DNA from: Comamonadaceae bacterium
Lineage (GTDB): Bacteria; Pseudomonadota; Gammaproteobacteria; Burkholderiales; Burkholderiaceae_C
DNA length: 16,795 nucleotides
Assembly (NCBI GenBank): GCA_947374505.1
Contig: CANCCE010000035.1
Coordinates: forward strand, 1-16,795
Reading direction: 5' to 3'
Numbering within the stretch: position 1 is the first letter of the stretch; the number at the start of each line of letters is the position of its first letter. The notes below the pieces were generated by a model, which was given only the letters and a program-made list of their open reading frames with translations, was not told where the DNA came from and did no database searches. The translations under genes were made by a program, and so were the position numbers. Below are positions 1 to 6,625 of this stretch, one piece after another.

Positions 1-159
1 GTGGTCGATGCCAAGGGGCAAACCTCGGTGCCGGGCGTCTTCGCTGCGGGTGATGCCACCACCGTGCCTTTCAAGCAAATCATCATTGCTGCCGGCGACG
101 GTGCCAAGGCAGCGCTGGGGGCTTTTGATCACCTGATTCGCTCGTCAGCGCCGGCTTAG
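1..159 (+). CDS. ahpF: Alkyl hydroperoxide reductase subunit F, C-terminal end (partial)
   Basis: The window opens inside this gene; 52 C-terminal residues are visible in frame 1 and end at TAG 157-159. They contain the FAD-binding hallmark of the thioredoxin-reductase-like flavoproteins (GVFAAGDATTVPFKQIIIA, residues 14-32 of the visible part), followed by GDGAKAALGAFDHLIR, which matches the end of AhpF closely. AhpF is the cytoplasmic NADH-dependent flavoenzyme that passes electrons to the peroxiredoxin AhpC to reduce peroxides. The GTG at position 1 is internal, not a start. The redox CxxC motif and the NADH domain lie outside the window. Thioredoxin reductase is the main alternative, but the VPFKQIIIA segment fits AhpF better. 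An intrinsic terminator follows 29 bases after the stop. Confidence 0.92.
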   Translation: MVDAKGQTSVPGVFAAGDATTVPFKQIIIAAGDGAKAALGAFDHLIRSSAPA

Positions 160-188
160 AGTTCCGAACCGTCTGGTTTGAAAATGAG

Positions 189-209
189 AAAGGGCTTCGG
201 CCCTTTTTT
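189..209 (+). terminator. Intrinsic terminator of ahpF
   Basis: AAAGGGC, loop TTCG, then GCCCTTT running into further T residues: a 7-bp stem with a stable UUCG tetraloop and a 6-base T run (204-209), 29 bases after the ahpF stop. It separates the peroxide-defence gene from the iron-uptake series downstream. Confidence 0.88.
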
Positions 210-230
210 CGCGCCCGCTCATAAAATTTA

Positions 231-249
231 ATTACGAATCATTCGTATT
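231..249 (+). promoter_or_regulatory. Fur-box-like operator upstream of the siderophore receptor
   Basis: TACGAAT-C-ATTCGTA (233-247) is a perfect 7-1-7 inverted repeat; the outermost bases 231/249 also pair. The layout is that of the Fur consensus (7-1-7, TGATAAT-n-ATTATCA), with the central AATCATT core kept and variant flanks as often seen in Burkholderiales. A weak promoter can be placed around it: TTACGA (232-237), 17-base spacer, TAAACT (255-260). This would put the palindrome over the -35/-10 spacer, the usual place for iron-dependent repression. The element and its position are seen; the Fur assignment is inferred from the siderophore receptor downstream. Confidence 0.65.
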
Positions 250-309
250 CAATGTAAACTCGCCGCTGACAGTCCGCAAACCCCATAAGCCATCGCCGCC
301 GAGAACACA

Positions 310-2508
310 TTGACACATCACCCCCTGCCCAAAACTGCCAACGCTGCCCTTGCATCTGAAAAAGCGCTGCTCCCGATGGGGGCCCTGATGCTCGCCATGT
401 CCGTTTCAAGCTGGGCCCAAAGCACCATGCCTGCAGCAGAGGCTGCTCCAACTGAAGGAAAAGCATTGGCGCCTGTGGTGGTCACGGGCGCGCGTGAGCG
501 AGACCAGCAGACCTACCAAAGCGGCATCACCAGTTCAGGCAAATTACCGGTTTTGGCCAAAGACATCCCGCAGTCGCTGACCGTGGTGAACGACAAACTG
601 CTGCACGACCAAGGCAAAGACAACTTCAAAAGCGCGCTAGAGAACGTTATCGGTATCACCTTTGAAGCAGGCGAAGGCGGCCGCGTGGGCGACAACATCC
701 GGCTGCGCGGCTTCAGTGCGGCTGGCGACATTTACCAGGACGGTATGCGCGACATAGCGCAGTACAACCGCGACACCTTCCATGTCGACCGCATCGAAGT
801 CTTACGCGGTGCCGCCTCGATGCTGTTTGGCCGGGGCTCCACCGGTGGCATCATCAACCAAGTCAGCAAGCAACCGCGCTTGATGACCGAGCATGAAGTC
901 AGTGCCACCGTCGGCACACAAGGCTATCAACGCTATTTAGGCGACTTCAACGTCAAACTCGACGACGATACCGCACTGCGCATCAACGCCATGAGCACCG
1001 ATGCAGACGGCCGGGGTGACAAGGCCAGCGCCAGCACACAGCGGCGCGGCTTGGCCATCGACTACCGGCTGGGCATCGGCACCGCCAATGAGTTCCAGTT
1101 CAGCTACTACCATCTCGACTACAACGACAAGCCAGACTGGGGCACGGCTTGGCTGAACAACCGGCCAGCCCCGGCGCCGACCAACCGCTATTGGTACGGG
1201 CTCGATTCGGACTTTCAAAAAGACCAGGCTGATGCCGTGACCCTGACCCACATTCACCGCTGGAACGACGGTAGCAGCCTGAAAACCAGCTTGCGCGACG
1301 GCTATTACACACGCTCCATGTGGGCCACACAGTCGCGTTTCGCAACAGGCACCACGGCAGACAACTTCAGCCCATCGACGGAGGTCACCCGCAGCACCAA
1401 TGCCAAAGCGGGTGAAGAGCACCACACCTTTTTGCAGACCGATTACCTCACCAGCGCACGCTGGTTGGGTCTGAAGAACAACATTTTGATCGGCGCTGAA
1501 TACGCCGTTGAAAACTCCAGCCGATCGACCTACCCTTACTTATTAACGACCAAAGCCCCCACCACCGTCGGCAATCCGGACAGCACGGCCATCAGCGCTA
1601 ACCTGACGCAACAAGTCGCCACTCAATTCAAAGCCACCACGCTGGGTCTGTACCTGCAAGACACGTTGGATCTGACACCACAATGGAAATTGGTCGGCGG
1701 CGTGCGGCTCGACAATTTCACCGGTGATTACGACAGGACCGGTCAGGGCTTGCCATCGCTGTCGCGCTCAGACACGCTGCTGAGCAAACGTCTGGGTCTG
1801 ATGTACCAGCCGACCGACGAGGTCAGTTACTACGCGGCTTACGGCACTTCCTTCAACACCTCGGGCGACCTTTACCAATACGACCCGCAGTCCGCCAACA
1901 CCCCTGCAGAAAGCAGTCGAAACCTCGAGGTCGGCGCCAAGTGGGAGCTGTACGAAGGCAATTTGTCGCTGCGCACGGCACTCGCGCGCACCGACAAATA
2001 CAACGAACGCAACACCGACATCGACACCGCGACCAACTCTTACCTGTTGTCGGGCAAGCGGCACACGGACGCGCTGGAGTTCGAAGTGGCTGGCCGCATC
2101 AGCCCACAGTGGGATATTTTTGCGGGGCTGGGTTTCCTGCGGGCCGTCATCGATCAAGCGGGATCAAACGTCGCCGGTCAGGCCGAAGTGGGCCAAAATC
2201 CAGGCTTAAGCCCGAGCCGTCAAGCCACGCTGTTCAGCACTTACCGCATCAACCAGGCATGGCGCATCGGCGGCGGCATGACCGCTCTCAGCCAAAACAA
2301 GCCTGCCAACAGTGTCACCACGCAGAACCGCGCGCCAGGCTATGTGAAGGCTGACGCGCTGCTGGAATACCGCATCAACCAGTCCAACGCGATCAAGCTC
2401 AACATCGACAATCTGTTCGACAAGGTTTACTACAACACCTTGTACCGCGGCTTTGCTGCACCGGGGCTCGCGCGCTCTGTGCATGTGACGCTGACCAGCA
2501 AGTTTTAA
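310..2508 (+). CDS. fiu: TonB-dependent catecholate siderophore receptor, Fiu type
   Basis: A 732-residue outer-membrane receptor that imports ferric siderophores using energy from TonB. The N-terminus has a long signal peptide with its hydrophobic part at about 20-34 (LLPMGALMLAM) and likely cleavage near WAQS (35-38). A TonB-box-like APVVVTG (54-60) follows, then the plug domain (about 75-200, with RLRGF and RIEVLRGAASMLFGRGSTGG) and a 22-strand type barrel ending in the terminal Phe expected for outer-membrane insertion. The start is the TTG at 310, six bases after a short GAG; the next ATG (376) would leave a signal peptide with no positively charged n-region. A Fur-like palindrome lies upstream and a PiuC hydroxylase gene starts 14 bases downstream, the same pairing as fiu-ybiX in E. 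coli and piuA-piuC in Pseudomonas. The receptor class is secure; the exact siderophore is not visible from sequence. Confidence 0.9.
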   Translation: MTHHPLPKTANAALASEKALLPMGALMLAMSVSSWAQSTMPAAEAAPTEGKALAPVVVTGARERDQQTYQSGITSSGKLPVLAKDIPQSLTVVNDKLLHDQGKDNFKSALENVIGITFEAGEGGRVGDNIRLRGFSAAGDIYQDGMRDIAQYNRDTFHVDRIEVLRGAASMLFGRGSTGGIINQVSKQPRLMTEHEVSATVGTQGYQRYLGDFNVKLDDDTALRINAMSTDADGRGDKASASTQRRGLAIDYRLGIGTANEFQFSYYHLDYNDKPDWGTAWLNNRPAPAPTNRYWYGLDSDFQKDQADAVTLTHIHRWNDGSSLKTSLRDGYYTRSMWATQSRFATGTTADNFSPSTEVTRSTNAKAGEEHHTFLQTDYLTSARWLGLKNNILIGAEYAVENSSRSTYPYLLTTKAPTTVGNPDSTAISANLTQQVATQFKATTLGLYLQDTLDLTPQWKLVGGVRLDNFTGDYDRTGQGLPSLSRSDTLLSKRLGLMYQPTDEVSYYAAYGTSFNTSGDLYQYDPQSANTPAESSRNLEVGAKWELYEGNLSLRTALARTDKYNERNTDIDTATNSYLLSGKRHTDALEFEVAGRISPQWDIFAGLGFLRAVIDQAGSNVAGQAEVGQNPGLSPSRQATLFSTYRINQAWRIGGGMTALSQNKPANSVTTQNRAPGYVKADALLEYRINQSNAIKLNIDNLFDKVYYNTLYRGFAAPGLARSVHVTLTSKF

Positions 2509-2522
2509 AACAGGATACCCCC

Positions 2523-3248
2523 ATGCTGCTGCGTATTCCCCACGTCTTGACGCCCGAAGAACTGGCACAAGTGCGGCAACTGGTGCTCAGTGCGGATTGG
2601 GCCGACGGCCGCATCACGGCGGGCAGCCAAAGCGGCACTGTGAAAAATAACCGGCAGTTGCCTGAAGAGTTACCGGCCGCCCAACAAGCCAGGCACATCG
2701 TCTCTGTCGCCTTGGCACGCAACCCGCAGTTTGTCACCGGGGCCCTGCCGAAGTCGGTTTACCCACCGCTGTTCAACCGCTACAGCGGCGGCAGCAATGC
2801 CTTTGGCAACCACATCGACAACGCAGTGCGAACGCATGCCGCCACCGCCCGCCATGTGCGCACCGACATGGCATGTACTTTGTTTTTAAGCGATGCAGAA
2901 AGTTACGAAGGCGGCGAACTGGTGGTGGAAGACACCTACGGCGAGCAGCGCATCAAGTTCACAGCGGGCGACCTCGTGATGTACCCCGGCACATCGGTGC
3001 ACCGGGTCGAGCCCGTCACCCACGGCGAACGCTTGGCATGTTTTTTTTGGGTCGAAAGCATGGTCAGGTCTGACACCCAGCGGCGCCTGCTGTATGACAT
3101 GGACATGGCCATCACCGCCTTGAGACAGCAAGATCTGACACAAAATAGAGACATTGATCGCATCAGTCCCGTGAACGGCGAAAGGCCGGAAGTGGTGAAA
3201 CTCACCGGCTGTTATCACAACCTCCTGCGGATGTGGGCGGATGTCTGA
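2523..3248 (+). CDS. piuC: PKHD-type Fe(II)/2-oxoglutarate-dependent hydroxylase, PiuC/YbiX family
   Basis: A 241-residue cytoplasmic oxygenase of the prolyl-4-hydroxylase-like fold, slightly longer than the roughly 225 residues usual for the family. The iron ligands are visible as H97-x-D99 (GNHIDN) and H160 (TSVHRV); R170 (HGERL) is the expected 2-oxoglutarate-binding arginine. The stretch GGELVVEDTYG (130-140) is the typical core strand pair. The start at ATG 2523 is supported by AGGA (2512-2515) with a 7-base spacer. It lies 14 bases after the receptor gene, so the two are almost certainly co-transcribed. The family is regularly found next to Fiu/PiuA receptors and iron-regulated, but its true substrate is not established; modification of a siderophore or its breakdown product is a common guess. 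Family assignment is firm, substrate unknown. Confidence 0.92.
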   Translation: MLLRIPHVLTPEELAQVRQLVLSADWADGRITAGSQSGTVKNNRQLPEELPAAQQARHIVSVALARNPQFVTGALPKSVYPPLFNRYSGGSNAFGNHIDNAVRTHAATARHVRTDMACTLFLSDAESYEGGELVVEDTYGEQRIKFTAGDLVMYPGTSVHRVEPVTHGERLACFFWVESMVRSDTQRRLLYDMDMAITALRQQDLTQNRDIDRISPVNGERPEVVKLTGCYHNLLRMWADV

Positions 3249-3312
3249 GTAATCTCCATTTCTCATCTATAAACTCCAGTACTCAAACAGAACTGAACGC
3301 TGACCTGCACTG

Positions 3313-4023
3313 ATGTCCTCACTGTCCTTTTTCATATCAGCCAAACCGCTGCTTAGCCGCCATCTGACGATTGCGCTGAGCGTTGTGTTGCTGCACGTTG
3401 GTCTGATCTGGGCGTTACAGAGCGGTCTGTTGATTCGAGCAGCAGAAATTCTGATACCGGTCGAGGTGCTGTCCGAGTGGATCGACCCTCCCGCGCCCAT
3501 ACAACCCCAAAGACCGCCGCCGCCAGCGGCACTCCAACCGCCGATAAAACCGCCAGAGCCGATCAAAAAGACTGCGCCACCTGAGCCGGCCCCTGTCCAG
3601 CCCTTGGCGGTTGCAGCGCCAGCCATGCAAGCGACCGTCGCCACAGCGCCAGCACTTGCAGCCCCCGTTGCACCCGCCAAATCAGCAACCCCTGTCCAGG
3701 CTCCACCAGCGCCTCCAGTACCCGCTGCAGAAGCCGTGGTGCAACAACCGTCCAGCAGCGCTGAGTATTTACAAAATCCAAAGCCGCCCTACCCGGCGCT
3801 GAGCGCCCGTATGGGCGAAACCGGCAAGACCGTTTACAAGGTCTGGATCGGTGCTGATGGCAAACCGCAGCGCGCCGAACTGGTCAGCTCCAGCGGCTTT
3901 CCACGCCTTGACAAAGCCGCTTACGACAGCGTCATGTCTTGGCGCTATGTGCCGGGCAAGCGCAATGGCGTCGCCGAAACCATGGCCTTCAACGTGCCAA
4001 TCCATTGGGAACTGCGGAATTAA
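3313..4023 (+). CDS. tonB: Energy transducer TonB
   Basis: A 236-residue TonB. The layout is standard: short cytoplasmic N-terminus, one membrane anchor (about 18-36, with H28 inside it), a periplasmic proline/alanine-rich spacer (about 59-157) and a C-terminal TonB domain (about 158-236). That domain holds YPALSARMGETGKTVYKVWI, SSGFPRLDKAA and WRYVPGKRNG. The protein carries proton-motive energy from ExbB-ExbD to outer-membrane receptors such as the Fiu-type one upstream. ATG 3313 has no clear Shine-Dalgarno sequence, so the start is chosen because it gives a normal N-terminal anchor. The gene lies 64 bases after piuC; a TATAAA at 3268-3273 hints at an additional weak promoter but has no good -35. 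TolA was considered and rejected on the C-terminal domain. Confidence 0.93.
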   Translation: MSSLSFFISAKPLLSRHLTIALSVVLLHVGLIWALQSGLLIRAAEILIPVEVLSEWIDPPAPIQPQRPPPPAALQPPIKPPEPIKKTAPPEPAPVQPLAVAAPAMQATVATAPALAAPVAPAKSATPVQAPPAPPVPAAEAVVQQPSSSAEYLQNPKPPYPALSARMGETGKTVYKVWIGADGKPQRAELVSSSGFPRLDKAAYDSVMSWRYVPGKRNGVAETMAFNVPIHWELRN

Positions 4024-4083
4024 CCGATCCGTCCAGCCTGTGTCTCAACATTTCAAAATCACGTAAACCCGGAGAACTGCTTC

Positions 4084-4806
4084 ATGAATTCCCAATTTGG
4101 TCTGGCCAGCGTCTGGTCGCAAGGCGACATCGTCATCCGAGCTGTCGCCGTGCTGCTGTTGCTGATGTCGCTGGCCTCATGGATGGTCATCATCATCAAG
4201 TCCTCAGACCTGCTGCGTTATAAAAAAATCGCGCGCCATGCAGATGGTTTTTGGCAAGCCAAAGACTTGGCCACCGGCTTGGCCAGCTTAGGATCAGACC
4301 CGACCAACCCCTTTCGCCAGCTGGTGGAACAAGGCTGCGAAGCCACCGCCCACCACCGAGACACGCCACCTCAGTTGCGCGACACGCTGGACAAAAGCGA
4401 CTGGGTCTCACGCAGCTTGAGCCAAGCCATCGACGAGTTCACGACGCGCTTGCAATCGGGCATGGCGATTCTCGCGTCGGTCGGGTCCACGGCACCGTTT
4501 GTCGGCTTGTTCGGCACCGTCTGGGGTATTTACCACGCCTTGCTGTCGATTGGTGCAGCCGGTGCCGCCACCATCGACAAAGTAGCCGGGCCGGTGGGTG
4601 AGTCGCTGATCATGACGGCGCTGGGACTGGCCGTCGCCATCCCGGCGGTACTCGGCTACAACGCCTTGGTCCGCGGCAACAAGGGCGTGTTGCACAAAGT
4701 CAACCGCTTTGCACATGACCTGCATGCTTACTTTGTCACCGGTGCGCGTGTCAGCGCCGGCAGTCCGGCCAAGATGCCACATGGTCCGACCGTGACAAAA
4801 GTTTGA
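4084..4806 (+). CDS. exbB: TonB-system proton channel subunit ExbB (MotA/TolQ/ExbB family)
   Basis: A 240-residue inner-membrane protein. Three membrane segments are visible at about 18-38, 128-152 and 172-196, with the large cytoplasmic loop between the first and second, as in ExbB/TolQ. The second segment carries the conserved ASVGSTAPFVGLFGTVWGI (131-149), and the third has GESLIMTALGLAVAIPAV. ExbB forms the pentameric channel that, with ExbD, converts the proton gradient into movement of TonB. ATG 4084 follows GGAGA (4071-4075) with an 8-base spacer. Downstream exbD begins 11 bases after the stop, and tonB ends 60 bases upstream. TolQ is the main alternative; the tonB neighbour and the absence of tolA, tolB or pal favour ExbB. 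Confidence 0.93.
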   Translation: MNSQFGLASVWSQGDIVIRAVAVLLLLMSLASWMVIIIKSSDLLRYKKIARHADGFWQAKDLATGLASLGSDPTNPFRQLVEQGCEATAHHRDTPPQLRDTLDKSDWVSRSLSQAIDEFTTRLQSGMAILASVGSTAPFVGLFGTVWGIYHALLSIGAAGAATIDKVAGPVGESLIMTALGLAVAIPAVLGYNALVRGNKGVLHKVNRFAHDLHAYFVTGARVSAGSPAKMPHGPTVTKV

Positions 4807-4817
4807 GGGAACACAGC

Positions 4818-5228
4818 ATGGCCTTTGGAACCCAAGACAACACCGACGAGGTGATGAACGAAATCAACATGACGCCGCTGGTCGACGTGATGCTGGTACT
4901 GCTGATCATCTTCATCATCACCGTGCCAGTCATGAAGCATTCAGTGAACATTGATTTACCGATCGCCAGCAACGAGGTGCAAATCACCAAGCCTGAAACA
5001 CTGCGACTCAGCGTCGACGCGAAGGGTCAGTATTTCTTGAACGAGATACCGGTCGCCGACGAAGATCTAGCGCCGCAACTGAAAGCGGCCGCGGCGAAAA
5101 ACCCGCAGCCCGATGTGCACATTCGGGGTGACAAGGCCGTGCGCTATGAGCGCGTGGCCCAAGCCATGGCGGCAGCCCAGCAAGCCAGGCTGCGCAAGAT
5201 AATGTTCATCACCGAACCGAAGAATTAA
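4818..5228 (+). CDS. exbD: TonB-system proton channel subunit ExbD (ExbD/TolR family)
   Basis: A 136-residue biopolymer-transport protein with one membrane segment (about 21-40) after the short cytoplasmic INMTPLVDVMLVLL motif. D23 in this motif corresponds to the membrane aspartate required for proton use (D25 in E. coli). The rest is a periplasmic domain (about 45-136). The start is ATG 4818, preceded by GAGGGA (4805-4810) with a 7-base spacer that partly overlaps the exbB stop. A TTG five codons upstream in frame overlaps the exbB stop and has no such signal, so it is rejected. The gene ends the iron-uptake series. No terminator is seen in the 16 bases before the convergent GlcG/HbpS-family gene. 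Confidence 0.93.
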   Translation: MAFGTQDNTDEVMNEINMTPLVDVMLVLLIIFIITVPVMKHSVNIDLPIASNEVQITKPETLRLSVDAKGQYFLNEIPVADEDLAPQLKAAAAKNPQPDVHIRGDKAVRYERVAQAMAAAQQARLRKIMFITEPKN

Positions 5229-5244
5229 GAGGTAGAAGTTGCCT

Positions 5245-5652
5245 TCAAAGTTCGATGGCTGCGATACCCGCGCGCGCCACTTGCGCGTCTTCATTGGACT
5301 TGACGCCGCTGACACCGACAGCACCGATGCAAGCGCCATCTTTCATGATGGGCACGCCACCTTCGAGAAAACCTTTCAAGTACGGCGCACTCAAAAATGA
5401 GATGCGGCCGCCGTTGATCACGTCTTCATACACCTTGCTGTCGCGACGACCCATGGCGGCCGTATTGGCTTTGGCGGGCGCAATGTGAGCAGAAATCGGC
5501 GGCGCACCATCCAAACGGGCCAGGTGCAGCAGGTGTCCGCCGTCATCGACAATGGCGATGGTGACGGCCCAATGGTTCTTCAGAGCTTCAGCTTCAGCAG
5601 CGGCAGCGATTTTCTTGACGTCTGAGAGTTCGAGGACAGACTTGGTTTGCAT
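5245..5652 (-). CDS. GlcG/HbpS-family protein (heme-binding-like)
   Basis: A 135-residue single-domain protein of the GlcG/HbpS family (formerly DUF336). Family marks are IAIVDDGGHLLHLARLDGA (32-50), the K61 region (IAPAKANTA) and the C-terminal GAVGVSGVKSNEDAQVARAGI (109-129). Family members include the secreted heme-degrading HbpS of Streptomyces and GlcG of the glycolate locus; most are uncharacterised. No signal peptide is visible, so it is probably cytoplasmic. ATG 5652 has AGGGA (5660-5664 on the plus strand) with a 7-base spacer. The gene faces exbD with only 16 bases between the stops. A role in heme or iron handling would fit the neighbours, but convergent placement is weak evidence for shared function. 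Confidence 0.85.
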   Translation of the reverse strand: MQTKSVLELSDVKKIAAAAEAEALKNHWAVTIAIVDDGGHLLHLARLDGAPPISAHIAPAKANTAAMGRRDSKVYEDVINGGRISFLSAPYLKGFLEGGVPIMKDGACIGAVGVSGVKSNEDAQVARAGIAAIEL

Positions 5653-5774
5653 GTGGTTTTCCCTGTTGTTCTAAAAGCCCAAGCATACGCAGGTTTTTCA
5701 GGCGACAAGGGAGGAATTGCCCCCATCATGGCTGAAAGAGCCCTTACAAATAGTAGGCAGTGCGTTTAAGAAAG

Positions 5775-5804
5775 TTGTCAATAGTCGGCTGAAGTCTTTA
5801 GAAT
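5775..5804 (+). promoter_or_regulatory. Predicted sigma70-type promoter for the YccA-like gene
   Basis: TTGTCA (5775-5780), 18-base spacer, TAGAAT (5799-5804): five of six matches to each consensus hexamer. Transcription would start near 5811, giving a leader of about 50 bases before ATG 5860. Because the -10 hexamer covers an upstream in-frame ATG at 5803, it argues that this ATG is not the start. The rest of the 207-base gap (5653-5859) shows nothing else clear. Confidence 0.6.
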
Positions 5805-5859
5805 GAAATCAGTCTGCTCTTTTTCAGAGCCTTCTGTCATCGAACGAGGAGAACCTTAT

Positions 5860-6549
5860 ATGAACGACGAAACGCAAGACTATAGCTACGGCTACCAGCC
5901 AACGAGCTTGGAGCGAAACAGAGTGCTGCGCAATACGTATTGGCTGCTGGCCCTGAGCATGCTGCCAACCGTGCTGGGCGCCTGGATGGGTGTTGCCACC
6001 GGCATCACGGCTAACCTGGGCGGCGGATTAGGCCTGGTGGTCTTTTTGGGCGGCGCGTTTGGCTTCATGTACGCCATCGAGAAAACCAAGAATTCTTCAG
6101 CCGGCGTACCGGTGTTGCTGGCCTTCACTTTCTTCATGGGCCTGATGCTGTCACGAATGATCGCCATGGTGCTGGGTTTCAAGAACGGCACAGACTTGAT
6201 CATGACCGCTTTCGGCGGCACGGCCGGTGTCTTCTTCTTGATGGCCACTCTCTCCACTGTCATCAAGCGTGACCTCTCCGGCATGGGAAAATGGCTCACT
6301 GTGGGCGCTGTGGTGCTGATGGTCGGCGCAGTCATCAACATGTTCGTCGCCTCGTCGGCTGGCATGGTGGTCATCAGCATGATGGCGATTGGTATCTTCA
6401 GCGCCTTCATCTTGTATGACCTGAAGCGCATCATCGACGGCGGCGAGACCAACTACATCACCGCCACCATGGGCCTGTACCTGAGCATCTTCAACGTCTT
6501 CCAGAGCTTGCTGGCACTGCTTGGCATCTTCGGCGGCGAACGTGACTGA
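5860..6549 (+). CDS. yccA: Bax inhibitor-1/YccA-family inner-membrane protein
   Basis: A 229-residue polytopic membrane protein with about seven hydrophobic segments (near 27-50, 54-72, 82-106, 113-133, 145-164, 168-186 and 203-224). It ends in the family signature FSAFILYDLKRIIDGGETNYI (180-200) and a short GGERD tail. Family members include E. coli YccA, a substrate and modulator of the FtsH protease. The start at ATG 5860 follows GAGGAG (5846-5851) with an 8-base spacer. An in-frame ATG 19 codons upstream is rejected because a good -10 hexamer overlaps it. The gene appears to be monocistronic: own promoter, and a strong terminator 31 bases after the stop. The family is certain; the symbol is given by similarity to the YccA branch and is less so. 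Confidence 0.9.
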   Translation: MNDETQDYSYGYQPTSLERNRVLRNTYWLLALSMLPTVLGAWMGVATGITANLGGGLGLVVFLGGAFGFMYAIEKTKNSSAGVPVLLAFTFFMGLMLSRMIAMVLGFKNGTDLIMTAFGGTAGVFFLMATLSTVIKRDLSGMGKWLTVGAVVLMVGAVINMFVASSAGMVVISMMAIGIFSAFILYDLKRIIDGGETNYITATMGLYLSIFNVFQSLLALLGIFGGERD

Positions 6550-6580
6550 CGCTTTTTCCAACAAGCTGACTTCAGCTGAC

Positions 6581-6606
6581 AAAAAAGGGACCGAGGTCCC
6601 TTTTTT
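6581..6606. terminator. Bidirectional intrinsic terminator between the YccA-like gene and rlmD
   Basis: A perfect inverted repeat: AAAAAAGGGACC and GGTCCCTTTTTT around GA, that is an 11-bp stem with a CGAG loop, A-rich on one side and T-rich on the other. Read on either strand it gives a hairpin followed by a U run. It sits 31 bases after the YccA-like stop and 19 bases after the rlmD stop, so it can end transcripts from both sides. Confidence 0.92.
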
Positions 6607-6625
6607 CATGGCCTTTTCAAAACAC

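Noticed and set aside
376..2508. ATG 376 as the receptor start
   Set aside because: It would give a signal peptide with no positive charge before the hydrophobic segment; the TTG at 310 gives a more complete one.
4803..4817. TTG 4803 as the exbD start
   Set aside because: It overlaps the exbB stop and lies upstream of the GAGGGA site, which serves ATG 4818.
4084..5228. TolQ-TolR rather than ExbB-ExbD
   Set aside because: The preceding gene has a TonB C-terminal domain and there is no tolA, tolB, pal or ybgC.
5803..5859. Upstream ATG as start of the YccA-like gene
   Set aside because: It overlaps a strong -10 hexamer, has no ribosome site, and adds 19 residues unlike the family; ATG 5860 has an excellent one.
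5892..6452. A 186-codon minus-strand open frame opposite the YccA-like gene
   Set aside because: The translation is a low-complexity Met/Pro/Thr/Ser-rich mirror of membrane-protein codons, and the sense strand is a clear family member.
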